Source of the DNA: an uncultured Roseateles sp.
GTDB taxonomy: Bacteria > Pseudomonadota > Gammaproteobacteria > Burkholderiales > Burkholderiaceae
DNA: 12,410 nt
NCBI GenBank assembly: GCA_946886855.1
Contig: CAMPJJ010000136.1
Location: 1-12,410 of the forward strand
Direction: 5' to 3'
A program made the translations under genes and the position numbers. The notes beneath the pieces were generated by a model that worked only from the letters and a program-made list of their open reading frames with translations, ran no database searches and was not told the origin of the DNA. This document shows, piece after piece, positions 9,147-12,410 of the stretch. The first letter of the stretch is position 1. Every line of letters starts with the position of its first letter.

Positions 9147-11858
9147 TCACTGCACCGACAGGGCGTCCAGCAGTTCCGTCTCGATCTGGAGCTGCATGCG
9201 GCTCTGCTGCAGCGCCACGCCGTCGAGCAGGAACGTATCTTCCACGCGCTCGCCGAGGGTCGAGACCTTCGCGAGCTGCAGGTTGATCCCATGCCGCGCC
9301 AGCACGCGGGCGATCGCGTACAGCAGCCCCGCGCGGTCGGTCGCGCTGACGGAGAGGAGCCAGCGTTGCGCGCGCTCATCGGGCCGCAGTGCGATGCGGG
9401 GCGTGAAGGGGAAGCTCTTCACGCGCCGCGAGAGGCGGCCTTTGCGGGGCTCGGGCAGCGGCCCCTGCGCGACCAGCGCCTGGCTGAGCTTGGACTCGAC
9501 CAGCGCCGTGAGGTCGCGGTGGTGGAGGTCGAGCTCGGGCGCGATCACCTGGAAGGTGTCGAGCGCGTACCCGCTGCGGGTCGTGTGGACCTTGGCGTCG
9601 AGGATGTTGAAGCCCGCGCCGTCGAAGTAGCCGCAGATGCGCGCGAACAGGTCCTGCAGGTCCTTCGCGTACACCAGCACCTGCAGGCCTTCCCCGACGG
9701 GTGAGGGCCGCGAACGCACGACGGGTTCGACGCTGTCGACGTGTCGCCACAAGGCCCGGGCGTGCCAGGCGAGGTCGGGGGCGTCATGCCGCGCGAAGTA
9801 GCTGAGGTCCAGCGTCTTCCACAGCGCGTCCTCGGTGCCGGGCAACTGCGCCTTCAGCGCGAGTTCCTGCCGCGCTTCCTGCTTGCGCGCCTCGATCTCC
9901 GCGGCCATGTTGAGCTTGGCGCCGCCCAGCGCGCGCAGCGTCAGCCGGTAGAGGTCCTCGAGCAGCTTGCCCTTCCACGCGTTCCAGACCTTGGGTCCGG
10001 TGCCCCGGATGTCGGCCACGGTCAGCAGGTACAGCGCCGTCAGCGTGCGCTCGTCCTTGACCAGCTGGGCGAAGTGCTGGATGACCTCGGGATCCGAGAG
10101 GTCCTCCTTCTGCGCGACGCGCGACATCGTCAGGTGGTGCTCGACCAGGAACACGACCAGCGCCGCGTCCGCCTTCGGCAGCCCGTGCGCGCGGCAGAAG
10201 CGCCTGGCCTCGGCCGCGCCCAGGTCGGAATGGTCCCCGCCGCGTCCCTTGGCGATGTCGTGGAACAGCGCCGCGACGTAGAGCGAGGACGGCCGGTCGA
10301 ACTGCGCCGCCAGCTGCGAGCAGAACGGGTACTCGTGCGTGTGTTCGGGGATGAAGAAGCGACGGATGTTGCGCAGCACCATCAGGATGTGCTGGTCCAC
10401 CGTGTAGACGTGGAACAGGTCGTGCTGCATCTGCCCGACGATGCGCCGGAACACCCACAGGTAGCGCCCCAGGACCGAGGTCTGGTTCATCAGCCTGAAT
10501 GCGTGGGTCTGTCCCTGCGGCTCCTCCAGGATGCGCATGAACATCGCGCGGTTGGCCGGGTCGCGCCGGAACGCGCTGTTCATCAGCCCGCGGGCGTTGT
10601 ACAGCGCGCGCAGCGTCTTGGCCGACAGTCCCTTGATGCCGGGCGTCTGCTGGTAGATCAGGAAGGTCTCGAGGATCGCGTGCGGCTCGCGTTCGTAGAG
10701 GTCGTCGGTGGCGATCTCCAGCATGCCGCTGCGCTCCAGGAAGCGCGCGTCCACCGGCCGCAGCTCGTTGCCGACGGTGCCGTTGATCTGTTCTTCGAGG
10801 TTGAGCAGCGTGATCTGGTTGAGCTGCGTGACCGCCTTGGCCGCCCAGTAGTAACGGCGCATCAGCTTCTCGGACGCCCGCAGCGAGCGGGTCGACGCGT
10901 AGCCGAAGCGCTCGGCCACCGAGGTCTGCAGGTCGAAGACCAGCCGATCCTCGCGCCGCCGCGCCGCCAGATGCAGCTGGCAGCGGATGCTCTTGAGCAC
11001 GCCCTCGTTGCGCTGCAGCTGGCGCGCCTCGAAAGGCGTGATCAGCCCCCGGGCCGCCAGCTGGGGCCAGGTCTTGCCCAGACCGGCGCCGCGCGCGATC
11101 CAGATCAGCACCTGCAGGTCGCGCAGACCGCCGGGGCTTTCCTTGATGTTGGGTTCGAGCGCGTAGGGCGTCTCTTCGTATTTCGTGTGGCGCTGGCGCA
11201 TCTCCAGCGTCTTGGCGCGCATGAAGGCGCGCGGATCCATCGCCGCGCGGAAGGCCTGGTCGAAGCGCTTCACCAGCGGCCGGGCGCCCGCCAGCCAGCG
11301 GGATTCCAGCAGCGCGGTCTGGATGGTGACGTCGCCGTCGGCCTCGTCCAGGCATTCCTTGACCGAGCGCACCGACGAGCCGATCTCCAGCCCGATGTCC
11401 CAGCAGGCGGTGATGAAAGCCTCGATCGCGTGCTTGAGCGGACCGGGCTGGTCCGGGTGGATCGGCGTCGGACCGTCCTGCAGCGAGTCGGGCAGCAGCA
11501 GCAGGACGTCGACGTCCGAGTGCGGGAACAGTTCACCACGCCCGTAGCCGCCGACCGCGACCAGCGCCGCCTCGGGCGCCGCCGCGGCGATGCCCGATTG
11601 CGCCCACAAGGCCTGCAGCGTGCCGTCGACGTGCCTGGCCAGCAGCCGCATCAGCCGCGCCGCCGCAGACACGCTGGCCTTGGCGGACGCGAAATCGTCC
11701 AGCAGCACTTGCTTGCCGGCCTTGAAGTGCTGGCGCAGCTCGGCGACCGACAGGGTCGCGGCGGGCGCCATGGGAAGCTTGGGCACGGTGGGGGCGTTGA
11801 GCACGTTCGGTGTGACCTTGACACCCACGCCGACGTCGCCGGGCGTCCTGGCGTTCAT
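9147..11858 (-). CDS. glnD: bifunctional uridylyltransferase / uridylyl-removing enzyme GlnD
   Basis: Sensor of glutamine: it adds UMP to PII proteins when glutamine is low and removes it when high, and so steers glutamine synthetase and nitrogen control. The 903 residues are close to the Escherichia coli length (890). The nucleotidyltransferase motif [16 protein letters not shown] is at 103-118, with metal ligands D115 and D117. The HD hydrolase domain shows [18 protein letters not shown] (H533-D534) and EHHLTMS (573-579). Two ACT domains at about 726-800 and 833-903 bind glutamine ([28 protein letters not shown]). All parts appear intact, so both activities are expected. The ATG at 11858 has no clear Shine-Dalgarno sequence, and a second in-frame ATG occurs at residue 30 (11771); the family core starts near residue 36. 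It starts 16 bases after the map stop, so an operon is likely. Confidence 0.98.
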   Translation of the reverse strand: MNARTPGDVGVGVKVTPNVLNAPTVPKLPMAPAATLSVAELRQHFKAGKQVLLDDFASAKASVSAAARLMRLLARHVDGTLQALWAQSGIAAAAPEAALVAVGGYGRGELFPHSDVDVLLLLPDSLQDGPTPIHPDQPGPLKHAIEAFITACWDIGLEIGSSVRSVKECLDEADGDVTIQTALLESRWLAGARPLVKRFDQAFRAAMDPRAFMRAKTLEMRQRHTKYEETPYALEPNIKESPGGLRDLQVLIWIARGAGLGKTWPQLAARGLITPFEARQLQRNEGVLKSIRCQLHLAARRREDRLVFDLQTSVAERFGYASTRSLRASEKLMRRYYWAAKAVTQLNQITLLNLEEQINGTVGNELRPVDARFLERSGMLEIATDDLYEREPHAILETFLIYQQTPGIKGLSAKTLRALYNARGLMNSAFRRDPANRAMFMRILEEPQGQTHAFRLMNQTSVLGRYLWVFRRIVGQMQHDLFHVYTVDQHILMVLRNIRRFFIPEHTHEYPFCSQLAAQFDRPSSLYVAALFHDIAKGRGGDHSDLGAAEARRFCRAHGLPKADAALVVFLVEHHLTMSRVAQKEDLSDPEVIQHFAQLVKDERTLTALYLLTVADIRGTGPKVWNAWKGKLLEDLYRLTLRALGGAKLNMAAEIEARKQEARQELALKAQLPGTEDALWKTLDLSYFARHDAPDLAWHARALWRHVDSVEPVVRSRPSPVGEGLQVLVYAKDLQDLFARICGYFDGAGFNILDAKVHTTRSGYALDTFQVIAPELDLHHRDLTALVESKLSQALVAQGPLPEPRKGRLSRRVKSFPFTPRIALRPDERAQRWLLSVSATDRAGLLYAIARVLARHGINLQLAKVSTLGERVEDTFLLDGVALQQSRMQLQIETELLDALSVQ

Positions 11859-11874
11859 GGGCGGCCCGCGCGGA

Positions 11875-12410
11875 TCAGGCCGGAACGGCCTGGGGCAGGG
11901 CGAAGGCGGGCGGCGGCGGCGTCCCGGCCGACTGCGTGAGGATCTCGAAGCCGGTCTCGGTGACCAGCACCGTGTGCTCCCACTGCGCCGACAGCGAGCG
12001 GTCCTTGGTGACGATGGTCCACCCGTCGCCCATCTCGCGGATCTCGCGCCGGCCGGCGTTGATCATCGGCTCGATCGTGAAGACCATGCCGGGCACCAAC
12101 TCCTCGAGCGTGCCGGGACGGCCGTAATGCAGCACCTGCGGCTCCTCATGGAACTTCTGCCCGATGCCGTGGCCGCAGAACTCGCGCACGACGCTGAAGC
12201 CGGCGTTCTCCGCGAAGGTCTGGATCGAATGGCCGATGTCGCCCAGGCGCGCGCCCGGCTTGACCTTCTGGATGCCTTTCCACATCGCCTCGTAGGTGAA
12301 GGCGCACAGCCGCTTGGCCGCGATCGAGCCCTCGCCGACGACGAACATGCGGCTCGTGTCGCCGTGCCAGCCGTCCTTGATGACGGTGACGTCGATGTTG
12401 ACGATGTCGC
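11875..12410 (-). CDS. map: methionine aminopeptidase type I (5' end outside window)
   Basis: Removes the initiator methionine from new proteins. Only the C-terminal 177 residues are in the window; the reading frame continues past the right edge, so about the first 91 residues, including the start, are missing. All five metal ligands are present at the Escherichia coli spacing: D6 and D17 of the visible part ([17 protein letters not shown]), H80 (CGHGIG), E113 (TIEPMI) and E144 (EHTVLVT), equal to D97, D108, H171, E204 and E235 by a constant shift of 91. The C-terminus ends in a Pro/Ala-rich tail ([15 protein letters not shown]) in place of the usual short end. It is the first visible gene of the minus-strand group with glnD and selU. 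The ATG at 12348 is internal, not the start. Confidence 0.98.
   Translation of the reverse strand, partial: DIVNIDVTVIKDGWHGDTSRMFVVGEGSIAAKRLCAFTYEAMWKGIQKVKPGARLGDIGHSIQTFAENAGFSVVREFCGHGIGQKFHEEPQVLHYGRPGTLEELVPGMVFTIEPMINAGRREIREMGDGWTIVTKDRSLSAQWEHTVLVTETGFEILTQSAGTPPPPAFALPQAVPA

Noticed and set aside
9741..11939. 732-codon open frame antisense to glnD
   Set aside because: Same artefact; composition is Arg/Gln/Leu-rich with no family motif, and it runs across glnD and into map.

Overview
The window looks like chromosomal housekeeping DNA from a high-GC betaproteobacterium, most likely order Burkholderiales. This rests on very G/C-biased third codon positions, the protein types, and the order map-glnD on one strand. 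No insertion sequence, prophage gene, tRNA, rRNA or CRISPR array was seen, and there is no gene-free stretch longer than about 300 bases.

Layout from left to right. A possible heat-shock promoter leads into clpB (+). Convergent to it, behind a shared hairpin, is a DUF599 membrane protein gene (-). Upstream of that, on the same strand, is an unrecognised 207-residue protein (-) with a CxxC motif and an Asn/Asp-Gly repeat tail. Two separate hexanucleotide arrays lie here, one between these two genes and one inside the orphan gene. Next come a pirin-family gene (-) and a divergently transcribed LysR-type regulator (+), with a short dyad in their shared control region. The regulator gene overlaps gluQ (+), which is followed by a small double-FKBP prolyl isomerase gene (+). 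A strong hairpin separates that gene from a convergent minus-strand group: map (its beginning lies beyond the right edge), glnD and selU, packed 16 and 4 bases apart.

How the genes fit together. ClpB rescues aggregated proteins and the FKBP protein speeds proline isomerisation, so both serve folding. GluQ modifies tRNA(Asp) and SelU modifies 2-thiouridine tRNAs, so both act at the anticodon wobble base. GlnD senses glutamine and controls PII. Map trims initiator methionine. The LysR-type regulator probably controls the pirin gene and itself.

I see no convincing new multi-gene system. The least ordinary part is about 3442-4430: an orphan repeat-tailed protein, two different hexamer arrays and a short 11-base tandem repeat within 1 kb. 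The second most notable feature is the FKBP gene, whose two domains align without a gap at a fixed 126-codon offset and remain about 73% identical by hand count.
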